A stretch of DNA of 64,000 bases from Verrucomicrobiales bacterium (GCA_002698785.1 PAAG01000031.1:124001-188000), one strand, 5' to 3'; shown: positions 16,198-26,655, counted from the stretch's first letter. The notes: generated by a model from the sequence alone, not told the origin. Translations and numbers: made by a program.

Positions 16198-17073
16198 ATG
16201 CAAACTGCCGTTGTCATCCCGGTATACAATCGCCCTGAATTACTATTGAGGGCCCTTGATTCGGTGCTGCGCCAATCGTGCCAACCCGATGAAATTGTTG
16301 TCGTGGACGACTGTTCGACCGTCGATATGGCGAAAGTTCGCGAGCTGGTTGAAGACGCCGGGGGGAAATGGATGAGACTAACAAAGAATGCTGGCCCAGC
16401 TGCTGCAAGGAATGCAGGTGTGGAAAGGACGAATGCCCACTGGATCACATTTCTCGACTCGGATGATGAGTGGGAGGAGCGGAAACTGGAGGCTCAATTG
16501 CGCTGGCATGCCGAGAATTCAGGTAATCGAATCTCACAGGTGGGGGAGCGGTGGTTTCGGAATGGTGGCGAGGTGCGCAAAAAAGAACACCAGATACAGC
16601 AGGGAGGGGACCTTTTCGAAGATGCCTGCAAGCATTGTGCGATCGCTCCCTCCTGTGTAATGATCTCTCGCGATCTCTGGGAGGAACATGGTGGCTTCGA
16701 TGAGCGATTTGCTGTTTGTGAGGATTATGAGCTCTGGCTGCGCATTACGGCTTCGGAAAAGGTGGGATTAGTCCCGAAGGATCTCGTCCGGCGACACGGC
16801 GGGCATGATGATCAACTTTCGATGACTACCATTGCGATGGATCGGTTTCGGGTATTAGCGCTTCTGGAGATATTGTATCTCGGTGGATTGGGGGCGGGTA
16901 AAAAAGCGGTTGTCCGGCGAGAGATAGAGAAAAAGTCTCAAGTCCTGGCGCAGGGGGCGAAGAAGCGTGGTCTGAAGCAACGTGGGGATTTTTACGAGCG
17001 GCTTTCCGCATTGGGGAAGAATGATCCGGCTGATTACCTCGACGATGCGTGGGCTCAAGTCGAAGAAATCTGA
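16198..17073 (+). CDS. Family 2 glycosyltransferase
   Basis: This 291-residue protein has a GT-A fold of family GT2. Diagnostic segments are V-V-I-P-V-Y-N-R-P near residue 4, I-V-V-V-D-D-C-S-T near 35, a substrate region with N-A-G-P-A-A-A-R-N-A-G, and the metal-binding F-L-D-S-D-D-E near 82. It probably moves a sugar from a nucleotide donor onto a lipid, glycan or peptide, and no membrane helix is seen. It ends 26 bp before the photolyase gene. The acceptor cannot be told from context. Confidence 0.9.
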   Translation: MQTAVVIPVYNRPELLLRALDSVLRQSCQPDEIVVVDDCSTVDMAKVRELVEDAGGKWMRLTKNAGPAAARNAGVERTNAHWITFLDSDDEWEERKLEAQLRWHAENSGNRISQVGERWFRNGGEVRKKEHQIQQGGDLFEDACKHCAIAPSCVMISRDLWEEHGGFDERFAVCEDYELWLRITASEKVGLVPKDLVRRHGGHDDQLSMTTIAMDRFRVLALLEILYLGGLGAGKKAVVRREIEKKSQVLAQGAKKRGLKQRGDFYERLSALGKNDPADYLDDAWAQVEEI

Positions 17074-17099
17074 TTCTGCCCCTGTGCCGTATATCTGAT

Positions 17100-18518
17100 A
17101 TGCCCCGCTTTGAGAATGTGATCCACTGGTTTCGCCGCGACCTGAGATTGTCGGATAATACGGCGCTCCACCACGCTACGACGGACTCTGAAAAGGTCCT
17201 GCCCGTCTACATTTCCAGCGATTGGAAAGGGGAACACCACTGGACTGGACCGGGGAGGCAGGCATTCCTCTGCGGCTGTCTCGAGTCCCTCTCCAAAAAT
17301 ATCGATCACGCTGGAGGTCGGATGATCTTTCGCAGGGGAGATACGGTCGAAGAACTGCGTGAATTGATCAAAGAGAGCAATGCCGAAGCCATTTATCTAA
17401 ATCGAGATCCAGACCCTCACGGGAAGGAAATGGAGAAAAAGGTGAAGGAGCTCTGTCGAGAGTTCGGGATCGAATACTGCGATTTCAACGATGTGGTCCT
17501 CCATGAGCCCGGCGAAGTACTGACGGGTTCGGGTAATCCCTACAAGGTCTACACGCCCTTTTCGCGTTCGTGGTTTGACGTTGAGAAACCACAGGCCGTC
17601 AACACGGTCCGAACGATCCACACGTTGACGACCATCAGGAAGGGCTCCGTTCCCAGTGTAAGCGACTGGGGCCTGGAATATGATGGCAAACTGCTCCGAG
17701 AGCCGGGTGAGAAAGAAGCTCGGAAGCGGCTGAAACGTGCCATCGACGTTGTCATCGACGAGTATGAGGGAATGAGGAATGATCCCGCTGCGGATGCGAC
17801 CTCCCATCTCGGGGCAGATCTTCGGTATGGAACGTTATCCCCGAGGGAAGTGTTTCATCGTGCAGAAGAGGCTCGAAATGCGTCACGCAGCGATTCGATC
17901 CGAAGCTCAATTCACACCTTTCAGAAACAGTTGGCGTGGCGTGAGTTTTTCATCTCGATTCTTCACTTTTATCCCGAGGTTCTGGAGACGGATTTCAATG
18001 CTGACTGGAGGGGGCTGAAATGGGATGATCCAGGAAAAGGTGATCGCTTCGAAAAATGGAAAGAAGGGAAAACCGGTTTTCCCATCGTCGATGCGGGGAT
18101 GAGGCAGCTTTTGGAGACCGGCTACATGCACAACCGAGTGCGAATGATCGTGGCCATGTTCCTGACGAAGGATGTCCATGTCTACTGGCGGCATGGGGAA
18201 TCACACTTCATGCAGCATCTGTTGGATGGTGAAATTGCCAATAACAATGGGGGCTGGCAATGGTCTGCGGGGACGGGAGCAGACGCCGCTCCGTATTTTC
18301 GGATTCAGAATCCGTGGACTCAGACAGATCGATACGATCCTGACGGCGAATACATCAAGCGCTGGGTGCCTGAATTGGAAGCCGTTCAGCCCAAGCTTTT
18401 TACGAAACCACCGGAGAAAGGGCAGAAGATCCACCCCGATTACGTCGAGCCGATGGTGGATCACAAAACCGAACGCGAAGAAACTCTCGATCGTTTTAAG
18501 AGCCATAAAGGGTCGTAG
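17100..18518 (+). CDS. phrB: Deoxyribodipyrimidine photolyase (cryptochrome/photolyase family)
   Basis: This 472-residue protein repairs UV-induced pyrimidine dimers using blue light. The N-terminal antenna-binding domain starts V-I-H-W-F-R-R-D-L-R-L-S-D-N. The C-terminal FAD domain shows Q-L-A-W-R-E-F, T-G-F-P-I-V-D-A-G-M-R-Q-L, and N-N-N-G-G-W-Q-W-S-A-G-T-G-A-D-A-A-P-Y-F-R, where the Trp chain, FAD-binding Asn and Asp positions look intact. Length is typical of class I CPD photolyases. The frame extends upstream of 17100 into the glycosyltransferase gene; the ATG at 17100 begins the conserved region. Confidence 0.92.
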   Translation: MPRFENVIHWFRRDLRLSDNTALHHATTDSEKVLPVYISSDWKGEHHWTGPGRQAFLCGCLESLSKNIDHAGGRMIFRRGDTVEELRELIKESNAEAIYLNRDPDPHGKEMEKKVKELCREFGIEYCDFNDVVLHEPGEVLTGSGNPYKVYTPFSRSWFDVEKPQAVNTVRTIHTLTTIRKGSVPSVSDWGLEYDGKLLREPGEKEARKRLKRAIDVVIDEYEGMRNDPAADATSHLGADLRYGTLSPREVFHRAEEARNASRSDSIRSSIHTFQKQLAWREFFISILHFYPEVLETDFNADWRGLKWDDPGKGDRFEKWKEGKTGFPIVDAGMRQLLETGYMHNRVRMIVAMFLTKDVHVYWRHGESHFMQHLLDGEIANNNGGWQWSAGTGADAAPYFRIQNPWTQTDRYDPDGEYIKRWVPELEAVQPKLFTKPPEKGQKIHPDYVEPMVDHKTEREETLDRFKSHKGS

Positions 18519-18595
18519 AGGCGGAACAGGGAAGCAGAATTGAAATTTCTGCGATTCTTCATTTTCCTTCGTCGATTCTTCTCTACAGTGGGTGC

Positions 18596-20443
18596 GTGAG
18601 TACCTCCTACCAGGTTTTCGCACGGAAATACCGCCCCCGCACCTTTTCCGACGTGTTGGGGCAGGACCATGTCGTGCAAACGCTACGGAATGCCATCGAG
18701 CAGGACCGTCTTGCCCACGCCTACCTGTTTGTCGGGCCGCGTGGAACAGGCAAGACGTCGACCGCTCGTATTCTCGCCAAGGCGCTGAACTGTCCCGGCG
18801 GACCGAAAATTGATTTCGACCCTGACGATCCTATTTGTAAGGAGATTGCGGAAGGGAACAGCCTCGATGTGCTGGAGATCGATGGTGCCTCGAACAACGG
18901 TGTCGAGCAGGTTCGGGAATTGCGGGACACGGTGAAATTCGCGCCCTCATCCGGGAAGTTCAAAATCTACTACATCGATGAGGTGCACATGCTGACGACA
19001 GCGGCCTTCAATGCTCTCCTGAAAACGCTGGAAGAGCCGCCTGAGCACGTAAAATTCATCTTTGCCACTACGGAACCGCAGAAGATCCTCCCGACGATCA
19101 TCAGTCGATGCCAGCGGTTTGATCTTCGTAGAATTCCCTCTCCGGTTATCGCGAATCACCTGCTCCATATCGCTTCAAACGAGGGAGTGGAGTTGGACGA
19201 GGTTGCTGCCTATGCGATCGCGAAGGGTGCGGAAGGTGGGATGCGCGACGCTCAGTCGATGCTCGATCAACTGGTAGCTTTCTGCGGAGAGAAGATTACG
19301 GAAGAGAATGTTCTCGAGATCTTTGGCTTTAACTCAGCGGAATCGATTTCGAATCTTGCCGGATTGATTCTCGATCACAACAACTCCGATACACTGGAGG
19401 CGATCAACGCCCACAGTGAGGGAGGAAAAGATCTTTCCAAGCTGCTTTCCGACTTGATCGGGCATTTCCGGAACGTTCTCGTAGCCAAGGTCGACCCGAA
19501 GAAGGGTGGCGAAGGTGCTCCCGCTGATGTTCGCGACGCCATCGTGGCACAGGCATCCGGGGTGGATACGAACAAGCTGCTGAAGCTGATCGATCTGCTT
19601 GCCGAGACGGATGCACGGATGAAGTGGGCCCCGAACAAAAAGCTCCACCTTGAAATCGGTGCGATCAAAGCGATTCAAGCCTTGCAGGAGGCTTCGCTCG
19701 ACGACGTGATTGCCCTTGTTTCTGCCGCGGCAGGTTCGGCAGACAGCCTGCCGGCGGTGGCTGCGACTGCTACAACGACCGCAGCTCCTGCTCCCGTGGC
19801 TTCGTCTGAACCACCAGCGACAAGAAAGGAACCCCCGCCGGAAAAGTCTGAACCGACTTCCAGCCCTGCAGCGGCGTCCACTCCTGTGGAGCCACCAGTT
19901 AAGTTGACTCTTGAAACGCCCAAGGAAGTAAAACCCGAGCCGGAAACTCAACCAGCACCGGAGCCTGAACCGGCTCCTGCCCCTGCTGCACCGGCAGGGA
20001 ATCTCTCTGGAGATGTACTGTGGAATGAATTGAGGAGAGTGCTCATCGATGAGCGCCCTCTCTTTGAGACATGGCTTGTCGCGGCGCAGTATCTCCGTCA
20101 CGAAAACGGAGAGTTCGCGATCGGATTTGCGTCGGAGCAGCGCTTTTTCCAGATTTCCCTTTCTCGCTACGAGTCGGATATCGAAGAGGTCCTGCATAGA
20201 CTCTCTGGAGGGCGCGAAAAGCTGGTCATTGAAGTCCGGGACGATATCCAACCTCTCGAGATTCAAATACCGGACGACGATCCAGAGCCCGAGCCTCAAG
20301 CCGAAGCTGCACCTGCTCAACCAGAACCCGAACCGGAACCAGCCGCTGAGACCGAAGAAGCCGAGCCGGAAGAAGACTTCCACAACGATCCACTTATCAG
20401 TAAAGCGCTAAGCGAATTTGAAGCACGCGTGGTTAAGCCTTAA
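18596..20443 (+). CDS. dnaX: DNA polymerase III gamma/tau subunit, clamp loader
   Basis: This 615-residue protein starts at GTG. The AAA+ module has Walker A G-P-R-G-T-G-K-T-S-T (residues about 44-53), Walker B Y-Y-I-D-E-V-H, and sensor/arginine-finger segment I-I-S-R-C-Q-R-F. The zinc module is degraded: of the four cysteines usual in bacterial DnaX only two (in A-L-N-C and P-I-C-K-E) can be aligned. A long proline/glutamate/alanine-rich linker spans about residues 385-470, then a tau-like C-terminal domain, then another acidic P-E-P-E tail. I found no convincing slippage signal for a separate gamma form. It leads an operon with ybaB. Confidence 0.95.
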   Translation: MSTSYQVFARKYRPRTFSDVLGQDHVVQTLRNAIEQDRLAHAYLFVGPRGTGKTSTARILAKALNCPGGPKIDFDPDDPICKEIAEGNSLDVLEIDGASNNGVEQVRELRDTVKFAPSSGKFKIYYIDEVHMLTTAAFNALLKTLEEPPEHVKFIFATTEPQKILPTIISRCQRFDLRRIPSPVIANHLLHIASNEGVELDEVAAYAIAKGAEGGMRDAQSMLDQLVAFCGEKITEENVLEIFGFNSAESISNLAGLILDHNNSDTLEAINAHSEGGKDLSKLLSDLIGHFRNVLVAKVDPKKGGEGAPADVRDAIVAQASGVDTNKLLKLIDLLAETDARMKWAPNKKLHLEIGAIKAIQALQEASLDDVIALVSAAAGSADSLPAVAATATTTAAPAPVASSEPPATRKEPPPEKSEPTSSPAAASTPVEPPVKLTLETPKEVKPEPETQPAPEPEPAPAPAAPAGNLSGDVLWNELRRVLIDERPLFETWLVAAQYLRHENGEFAIGFASEQRFFQISLSRYESDIEEVLHRLSGGREKLVIEVRDDIQPLEIQIPDDDPEPEPQAEAAPAQPEPEPEPAAETEEAEPEEDFHNDPLISKALSEFEARVVKP

Positions 20444-20466
20444 ACTAAGAAAAAGACCAAGATTTT

Positions 20467-20781
20467 ATGAACATCGCAAAAATGATGAAACAGGCCCAGC
20501 AGATGCAAAAGAAGATGGGCGAAATGCAGGAAGAGCTGGCGACTCGCGAGATCGAGGCCAGCGTGGGTGGAGGCAAAGTTGTTGTGGTGGCCAACGGTGG
20601 TGGAGAGGTAACTTCCATCAAGATTGATCCTTCCGTTGTGGATCCGGAAGATACGGAAATGCTCGAAGACCTCGTTCTCAGTGGCGTGAAACAAGCCATC
20701 GGACAGGCAAAAGAAATGAGCCAGGCCGAAATGAGCAAGCTTACTTCCGGGCTCGGCCTTCCTCCCGGACTTGGGTTCTGA
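20467..20781 (+). CDS. ybaB: YbaB/EbfC nucleoid-associated protein
   Basis: This 104-residue protein matches the YbaB/EbfC family of small dimeric DNA-binding proteins. The N-terminal helix reads I-A-K-M-M-K-Q-A-Q-Q-M-Q-K-K-M, followed by V-V-V-V-A-N-G-G-G-E-V and I-D-P-S-V-V-D-P-E-D. Its place directly after dnaX (23 bp) is the conserved dnaX-ybaB arrangement. recR, often next, is absent here and a membrane protein gene follows instead. Confidence 0.95.
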   Translation: MNIAKMMKQAQQMQKKMGEMQEELATREIEASVGGGKVVVVANGGGEVTSIKIDPSVVDPEDTEMLEDLVLSGVKQAIGQAKEMSQAEMSKLTSGLGLPPGLGF

Positions 20782-20804
20782 TTCGATCCCAGAAAGCGAT
20801 CCAC

Positions 20805-21410
20805 ATGGATCTGCTCAAATATTTGGTGCCCCGTATTCCGCTTCACGCGGTGCGGGGCATTTTTCTGGTCACCGTAGTCGGAGCTATCGTCGGTGGAGCG
20901 TATGGGGTGATTCACGATCAAATCACTTACACGATAGGGGAGGAGTATTTCACCCGGGTAAAGTTCGATCAATTCTGGTGGGCTCGCCCGTCTACAGATT
21001 CGCCACGGCTTTTTGCGGGCATCATCGGCTTCATGGCGACCTGGTGGGTTGGGGCGCTAACGGCCTGGGTTCTGTCGCGCGTTTCTTTATCTCGCGAGGG
21101 GAAGATTGCTCCGCCGCGGGAGATTGCCGTTTCTTTTATGATTGTCTTCCTGACTGCCTTTCTTGCGGGAGTCTGTGGATGGCTGTTTGGGCTGTGGCGA
21201 ACGACGACCGGGTATGCGGAAGGCTGGCATAATCTGATGGACATCAAAGGAGTGGAGAATAAGGAGGCGTTCATGACTGTCGCCTACATTCACAACTCCA
21301 GCTATCTTGGAGGAGTCGTGGGAATGGCGTTTGGGCTGGTCTATCTCACGCGGTGTCGCAGACGGCGAAACGGGAATTCGGCTCTTGCAGATGCGGTCCC
21401 CGTGCGGTAA
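20805..21410 (+). CDS. Conserved-looking integral membrane protein of unknown function
   Basis: This 201-residue protein has about four membrane helices: residues 17-36, 67-90, 107-128 and 160-180. Loops carry F-W-W-A-R-P-S and I-H-N-S-S-Y-L-G-G, both plausible conserved sites. I do not recognise a named family. It follows ybaB by 23 bp and precedes the ABM gene by 8 bp, so all four genes from dnaX are probably one transcript. The C-terminus is arginine-rich and cytoplasmic by the positive-inside rule. Confidence 0.7.
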   Translation: MDLLKYLVPRIPLHAVRGIFLVTVVGAIVGGAYGVIHDQITYTIGEEYFTRVKFDQFWWARPSTDSPRLFAGIIGFMATWWVGALTAWVLSRVSLSREGKIAPPREIAVSFMIVFLTAFLAGVCGWLFGLWRTTTGYAEGWHNLMDIKGVENKEAFMTVAYIHNSSYLGGVVGMAFGLVYLTRCRRRRNGNSALADAVPVR

Positions 21411-21418
21411 CTGGCGGC

Positions 21419-21715
21419 ATGTTCGCTGTTGTTGTTACCATCAAAGCTGTTTCCGGAAAAGCCGACGATATGATCAAAGCGTTGGAGAATAACGCCAGGC
21501 ATTCCCGCCAGGAGGAAAGTTGCCTGAAGTGGGAGTGGTCTCGCCATGTCGACGATCCTGACAAGTTCGCGATTTACGAACTTTATACCGACCGCGAAGC
21601 ATTTCTGGCGCACAAAGCGAGCGAGCACTTTGCTCACTGGGTAGAGGAGAGCACTCCCTGTATCGAGGAGAAAGTAGCCGGGCAGTATGATGTAACTGAT
21701 CCTGACGTTCGGTGA
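21419..21715 (+). CDS. Antibiotic biosynthesis monooxygenase (ABM) domain protein
   Basis: This 98-residue protein is a ferredoxin-like ABM fold. It starts F-A-V-V-V-T-I-K-A, has an N-x-x-x-S-x-x-E-x-x-C-L-K-W-E-W core, and continues with F-A-I-Y-E-L-Y-T-D-R-E-A-F and the typical histidine-bearing H-K-A-S-E-H-F. Such dimeric proteins include quinol monooxygenases (YgiN), haem-degrading enzymes and LsrG isomerases, and the exact reaction cannot be assigned. The ATG at 21419 fits the family start better than the upstream in-frame start. It ends 1 bp from the convergent sensor kinase gene. Confidence 0.85.
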   Translation: MFAVVVTIKAVSGKADDMIKALENNARHSRQEESCLKWEWSRHVDDPDKFAIYELYTDREAFLAHKASEHFAHWVEESTPCIEEKVAGQYDVTDPDVR

Positions 21716-21716
21716 T

Positions 21717-24700
21717 CTACCGGCTCAGGGCGACGTCATCACCGAAGATGTAATTCACATCGAGGTGTTTTGATATCACACCAAAGAGTTCGTGTGATCG
21801 GAACGGTTTCGCGACGAAGTCAGTACATCCGGCTTCGAGAGCTGCTGCTCGCGCCTGTTCCATCGCATAGGCAGTTAGTGAGACGATGACGGGGCGTGAG
21901 TTTTCATCAGCGAGGGACATGATCTCGCTCGCGGCTTCCGTTCCCTTTTTGACGGGCATGTCCTCGTCCATGAAGATGATGTGAGGCTGCCACTCGTTCC
22001 ACTTGTCGATGGCATCCTGACCGTCGACTGCTTCAGCGAGGTTGAATCCTGCTTTTCCAAGGATCTTCTTGAGAAGGAGACGGTTTACCGGGTTGTCCTC
22101 TGCAAGAAGAACGCGGAGGTCATCAATCGAAGAGGAGAACCCGGTGATGCGATTGGCGGTGCTTTCGTCGAGGACTGGTGTGTTGTCGGTAGCAGCCTTG
22201 GCTGCGGGCGCGAGTTCCTCACATTCGATGTGGAAAGTAAACGTGGTTCCTTCTCCGAGGACCGAGGTGACTTCAATGTCGCCTCCAAGAAGCTGGATGA
22301 AATTGCGGGCGATCGGAAGCCCAAGTCCGGTGCCTTCACTTGAGCGGCGGCCTGATTCGGTCTGGGAGTAACGTTCGAAGAGTTTTCCGACTTCTTCTTC
22401 CGCAATCCCTTTTCCTGAGTCACGCACTTCGAAAAGGAGGCGCGTCTGACGGCGAACTCGGCCGTCACGATCCTCCGGTTCCGAGATCGGAACGGCTTTC
22501 ACCTGGAGGTTCACCGAACCCATGGCGGTGAACTTGATCGCATTTCCAAGAAGGTTAATGAGAATCTGGCGAATCTTGCTTCGATCGGTGACGACCTCTC
22601 CTGGAAGATTTCCCTGAGCCGAGAAGTTGAATCCGATCCGTTTCTCCGAGGCTTTCATCGAAAGCATCTCATAAACGGACTGGAGGAGGGGAACGAGCTC
22701 GAAGGTTTCTTCGTTTTTCTCCATCTTACCAGCCTCAATTTTTGAGAGATCGAGAATTTCGTTGATCACATCGAGAAGGTGCTCACCACTGTTATTGATG
22801 ATGTTGATCGTCTCACGTTGTTTTGGATTCAACGTGGAGTCTTCGTTCAGAATCTCTGAGAAACCGATGATGGCGTTTAAAGGGGTTCGCAGCTCGTGCG
22901 TCATCTTCGCCAGGAAGTCACTTTTTGCCCGGTTGGCGACTTCGGCATCGTGCTTCGCGTCCTCTAGGTGCTTCCGGTATTTCTCTTCCGTTTTCGCCGT
23001 GCTGAGTTGGGCGATGGCAAGACCGAATTGTCCCGCGATGGCTTGGATGAGTTTGTAGTCATCGTCTTCCCACGGATCGCGGTCACCGACTCGGACGAGA
23101 ATGATCATTCCGTTCGCCTGCTCGAGGAATGTGGTTCTGGAAGCAAGGAGGTTTAATTCGGCGTTAGGATCCAGTGGCTTTGTCAGGCCAGGGGGAAGTT
23201 CGTTCCGATTCCGGGTGGTCACTACCTCCGCGCTGTTCAGGACAAGCTGGGCGAGTGATGATTCAATCGGCACATCAGGACAGTGATTGAGGGGGGCGGG
23301 AACTGCGGAGTAGTAGCCGATGCGATTCAGCTGGAGAGCACCGCCATCATCTTCTTCTCCTTGTTCGATACGTAGAATGAGACAGAGTGCGGCTTCGAAC
23401 TGCTCTGTGATTCCCTGCAGTGCATCGTTGAGGATCTGGTCTTCGCGGTGGTCGAAGTTGAGATCTCGTGTGGTCCGTTCGACCAGCATTCGGCTCTGCA
23501 ATTGCCGAGCAAGGGCAGCCTCCGCCTTGTCCCGCTGTGCGGTTAGCATCTGCTGGCGGCGTTGGAAGTGCTTCAGGCGCGAGCTGATCAGCCACTTTGC
23601 CAGGAGAACGGTTCCAAAAACGATAGCGAGAAGGCCGACGCTTCGAAACCACCACGTTTCATAAAATGGCGGGGTAATCCAGATCTTTGTGCGGACGGTG
23701 TTGTCGAACCAGTCACGCCCATTGAGCGAAGACTGGACTAGGAATTCATATTTTCCATGGGGCAGGGAAGCGTAGGAAGCCTTTCGAGTATCTCCGGCTG
23801 GACGCCAGTCATATTCATATCCCTTCAACATGTAGCGAAAGAATCCTCCGCTGGGATTTCTGTAATCGAGGTTACCAAAACTGATGGCCAGCTTGAGCCG
23901 TGGATCGAAGGGGATCTTTACTGTCCCGGTGGCGGCGAGCTCTTTTTCGAGAATTCCTCCTTTTTTGGGAACAACGGTCTCTCCGAAAAGTTCGAGACCT
24001 GTCAGGATGGGATTTGGGGTAACGGGGAGATCAGGAAGATTGTCGGGATCGATAATGTTGAATCCGTCGAGTCCCCCGAAATACAGATATCCTGCCTCAT
24101 CCTTTACGACTGCGTTAGAGTTAAAGCCTTCGCTCATCAGCCCGTCTTCCGGGGAGAAAACGCGGAACTCGCTCTGCATTGAATTCAGGCGAGCAATGCC
24201 AGTTTTTGTCGCGACCCAGAGGAAACCATTGTCGTCCTTGATCAGCCCTGTGATTTCGTCATCCGGCAGGCCATGAATCGCTGAGTTAAAATTCGAGATC
24301 TCTCTGGTGGCGATGTTGAACCGGTCGAGTCCTTTGTCTTTTGTTCCGATCCAGAGAACGCCATTGGTATCCGGCAGCAGCGTTGTGATTTGAGGGGAAG
24401 AGAGGTCTGCTGCGTCGGGGAATGCTTCTGCAAAGGTGGAGGTGACTCCCGTGCCAGCGGGAAGAATGTGTAGATTCGACGCCCCCGCGATCCAGAGGCT
24501 ACCATCTTCTGCGGTTTTCAGGTCATTGATGAAAAGCAGGGAATCCTCAGATTTTGATTCGACCTTCTGGAAGGACTCGTCCCGGTCGTTGTAGATCCAG
24601 AGGCCCGCTCCATTGGTTCCCACCCAGAGTTCACCCGTGCGAGATTCGCAAACTGAGGACACATTGTCATGCCCAATGGAAGTCTTTCGGTTGGGGGAGT

Positions 24701-26030
24701 GTTTGAACTTTTTCGGTTCCTCTCCCTCGGTCCATCGGATGAGTCCATTTCCTAGCGTGGCGATCCAGAGATTATCTTTGCTGTCGAAAACCAAGTCATT
24801 CAATCCGGACTGACCTACGGCAACGGAGAGTGAGTCGGGGAGCACTTTTGTCTCGTCAGGGCTCCATATTGCCAGCCCCCGTCCTGTCCCTACCCAGAGA
24901 TCTTGTTCGGGAGAAATAGCAATCGTGCGAATGGATCGATGGGGGATACCATTCGGGTCGGAGGGATTTGCGCGAATCTGGGAGAACCACTGGCGATCCA
25001 GACTGAAACGGCTGGTGCCACCATTGAGGGTCGCAAACCAGAGAACTTTTGATTTGTCCTCAAAGATCGTCGTGATCTGGTTATCAGCAAGACTGTCGCC
25101 GTTGCGCGGATTGTTGCGAAACCAGGTAAAAGAGTCGTTTCCTGGATGATAAAGGGCGAGGCCATCCATTGTTCCCACCCACAGGTTCGCGTTCGAATCG
25201 ACGAAAAGGGAGGTAATGGTTAAGGAATCCAGTGAGACCTGCTTTGGTTTTGAGGAAGATCCTGCCGCGATGCGGTGGACTCCCAGTCCGTCCGTTCCGA
25301 TCCACGTGCGGTTCTGAGGGTCTTCCGTGACCGCTGTTACCGGGACGGTCGTTTTCCAGATCTCTTCAAACTTCTTCTTTCCCTCGCTCCAGCGATACAG
25401 TCCACCAGCTGCGGTTCCTACCCAGACCTCGTTTTCCCGGCGGACCGAGAGGAGAGAGATTTTCTCCTTCCCCGGGTTTCCCTCTGCTACTGAGATTTTT
25501 CCCGTGTTCAGGTCCATCAAGTTGAGGCCCTTGTCAGTCGCGATCCACAGAGTTCTCTTCGGATCCGACCCCGAGATAACAAGGTCGGAAATAGAATTAC
25601 TCAGCAGTTTCTGGTTTTCCGCTCCGGACTGGCTGAAATGGACCACGCGTTCCTCTTGAGGATGGAACTCCATCAGTCCGCTGGAAGAGGTGCCAATCCA
25701 GAGAGGGGATGGTATATCTTCTCGCGTAGTAATGCAGGTTAACTGATTGCTAACCAGTCCATTGGGATTATTGGGGGAATGCTGATAATGGACTGTCTCC
25801 CAACCGTCGAATCGCGCGAGACCTTTATCTGTCGCGAGCCAGACGAATCTCCGAAGATCCTCTACAAGATCACGAACATGGTTCGATTTTAGACCTGATG
25901 GGGTCGAACGAGAAAGGTTGGTAAAGCGAATCCGGCTGGGTGGCTCGGCAGCATCGACTACTGCAAGGCCCATCAAGGATGTTTGAAGAGCGAGGCAAGA
26001 CAGGAGAAAACTTGAGCGGATCCTTTTCAA
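21717..26030 (-). CDS. Hybrid two-component sensor kinase with two-propeller periplasmic sensor
   Basis: This 1,437-residue protein starts with a signal peptide. About 14 ligand-binding propeller blades follow (Reg_prop repeats such as L-W-I-G-T-x-x-x-G-L, residues about 45-660), then a Y_Y_Y domain (about 690-760) and one membrane helix (about 770-795). The cytoplasmic part has a coiled coil, a GAF-like domain (about 850-1000), HisKA with M-T-H1046-E-L-R-T-P-L-N, HATPase with N-A-I-K-F and G-T-G-L-G-L-P-I-A, and a receiver with phospho-acceptor Asp1355. Related Bacteroidetes proteins sense polysaccharide fragments and end in an AraC helix-turn-helix. This one has none, so it needs a separate output protein, which is not adjacent. 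Confidence 0.93.
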   Translation of the reverse strand: MKRIRSSFLLSCLALQTSLMGLAVVDAAEPPSRIRFTNLSRSTPSGLKSNHVRDLVEDLRRFVWLATDKGLARFDGWETVHYQHSPNNPNGLVSNQLTCITTREDIPSPLWIGTSSSGLMEFHPQEERVVHFSQSGAENQKLLSNSISDLVISGSDPKRTLWIATDKGLNLMDLNTGKISVAEGNPGKEKISLLSVRRENEVWVGTAAGGLYRWSEGKKKFEEIWKTTVPVTAVTEDPQNRTWIGTDGLGVHRIAAGSSSKPKQVSLDSLTITSLFVDSNANLWVGTMDGLALYHPGNDSFTWFRNNPRNGDSLADNQITTIFEDKSKVLWFATLNGGTSRFSLDRQWFSQIRANPSDPNGIPHRSIRTIAISPEQDLWVGTGRGLAIWSPDETKVLPDSLSVAVGQSGLNDLVFDSKDNLWIATLGNGLIRWTEGEEPKKFKHSPNRKTSIGHDNVSSVCESRTGELWVGTNGAGLWIYNDRDESFQKVESKSEDSLLFINDLKTAEDGSLWIAGASNLHILPAGTGVTSTFAEAFPDAADLSSPQITTLLPDTNGVLWIGTKDKGLDRFNIATREISNFNSAIHGLPDDEITGLIKDDNGFLWVATKTGIARLNSMQSEFRVFSPEDGLMSEGFNSNAVVKDEAGYLYFGGLDGFNIIDPDNLPDLPVTPNPILTGLELFGETVVPKKGGILEKELAATGTVKIPFDPRLKLAISFGNLDYRNPSGGFFRYMLKGYEYDWRPAGDTRKASYASLPHGKYEFLVQSSLNGRDWFDNTVRTKIWITPPFYETWWFRSVGLLAIVFGTVLLAKWLISSRLKHFQRRQQMLTAQRDKAEAALARQLQSRMLVERTTRDLNFDHREDQILNDALQGITEQFEAALCLILRIEQGEEDDGGALQLNRIGYYSAVPAPLNHCPDVPIESSLAQLVLNSAEVVTTRNRNELPPGLTKPLDPNAELNLLASRTTFLEQANGMIILVRVGDRDPWEDDDYKLIQAIAGQFGLAIAQLSTAKTEEKYRKHLEDAKHDAEVANRAKSDFLAKMTHELRTPLNAIIGFSEILNEDSTLNPKQRETINIINNSGEHLLDVINEILDLSKIEAGKMEKNEETFELVPLLQSVYEMLSMKASEKRIGFNFSAQGNLPGEVVTDRSKIRQILINLLGNAIKFTAMGSVNLQVKAVPISEPEDRDGRVRRQTRLLFEVRDSGKGIAEEEVGKLFERYSQTESGRRSSEGTGLGLPIARNFIQLLGGDIEVTSVLGEGTTFTFHIECEELAPAAKAATDNTPVLDESTANRITGFSSSIDDLRVLLAEDNPVNRLLLKKILGKAGFNLAEAVDGQDAIDKWNEWQPHIIFMDEDMPVKKGTEAASEIMSLADENSRPVIVSLTAYAMEQARAAALEAGCTDFVAKPFRSHELFGVISKHLDVNYIFGDDVALSR

Positions 26031-26170
26031 CTCGACTATCTTATAGAATCATCATAATTATTGAAAATTACAATGAAGTAGTGTTTATTACGAAAAACGA
26101 GTAATTTGGGTTCCATAATAATTACTGAATTTGATATTTCAAGAAAACGCTTAGAATTTTTTGAATTTAT
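26031..26170. promoter_or_regulatory. AT-rich divergent promoter region between sensor kinase and pilin-like gene
   Basis: This 140 bp spacer is far more AT-rich than its surroundings. It holds two copies of an ATAATTA-(T/C)TGAA-type motif (around 26055 and 26120) and a short inverted repeat ATTAC-N9-GTAAT. It must carry promoters for two divergent genes. I cannot assign -35 and -10 boxes with confidence. Confidence 0.4.
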
Positions 26171-26647
26171 ATGAGACGCCTGCCAGCAGATCGAAATTCA
26201 ACCTCCGGGATGAGCCTCGTGGAAGTGCTCATCGTGGTTGCAGTTATCGGTGTGATTGCCGCGTTAGCGATTCCGACGATTTCAAGAATCAACGAATCTT
26301 CTAAGAAGGCGAGTGCATTGGCAAACGCCCAGAATGTGGCCAAATTGTCGGCGGCTTTATCGAGCTTTGGCGTGGCTCACGTCATTCCCGACTCCATGGG
26401 AGGCGTTGAGGCGACTGCCCGACTGCTCCGCGAAGGTGTCGTGATCACCGAAGGACCAATGACTGGTGAAAAGATGAGCCTCGACGCATTGGATGATCCC
26501 GCAATCACTGAGTTATCCGAGTATTTGGATATTCAATACGGGGAGAGCGAACTGATGTTGATCTTCATCCCACCAGGAGATCTGGAAACGATTCTCTTTC
26601 TTCGGGATGTGTCTGCGATGTTCGCCGTCGTTTTTCCTGGGAAATAG
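26171..26647 (+). CDS. Type IV pilin-like/pseudopilin protein
   Basis: This 158-residue protein has a class III signal: a 13-residue basic leader ending in G, then M-S-L-V-E, with Glu at position +5 of the mature protein. A hydrophobic helix (V-L-I-V-V-A-V-I-G-V-I-A-A-L-A-I-P) follows. It should be cut by prepilin peptidase after the Gly. The globular part is short and unrelated to any pilin I recognise. Verrucomicrobial genomes carry many such proteins with unknown roles. It has no pilus-assembly neighbours here. Confidence 0.85.
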   Translation: MRRLPADRNSTSGMSLVEVLIVVAVIGVIAALAIPTISRINESSKKASALANAQNVAKLSAALSSFGVAHVIPDSMGGVEATARLLREGVVITEGPMTGEKMSLDALDDPAITELSEYLDIQYGESELMLIFIPPGDLETILFLRDVSAMFAVVFPGK

Positions 26648-26655
26648 CTGCCGAG

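Noticed and set aside
19636-19642. Possible programmed frameshift site (C-AAA-AAG) in dnaX
   Set aside because: It does not fit the X-XXY-YYZ pattern, lies within a structured domain, and has no clear stimulatory hairpin.
19334-20383. 349-codon minus-strand frame inside dnaX
   Set aside because: It is antisense to the Pro/Glu-rich linker and gives Arg/Phe-rich, low-complexity sequence.
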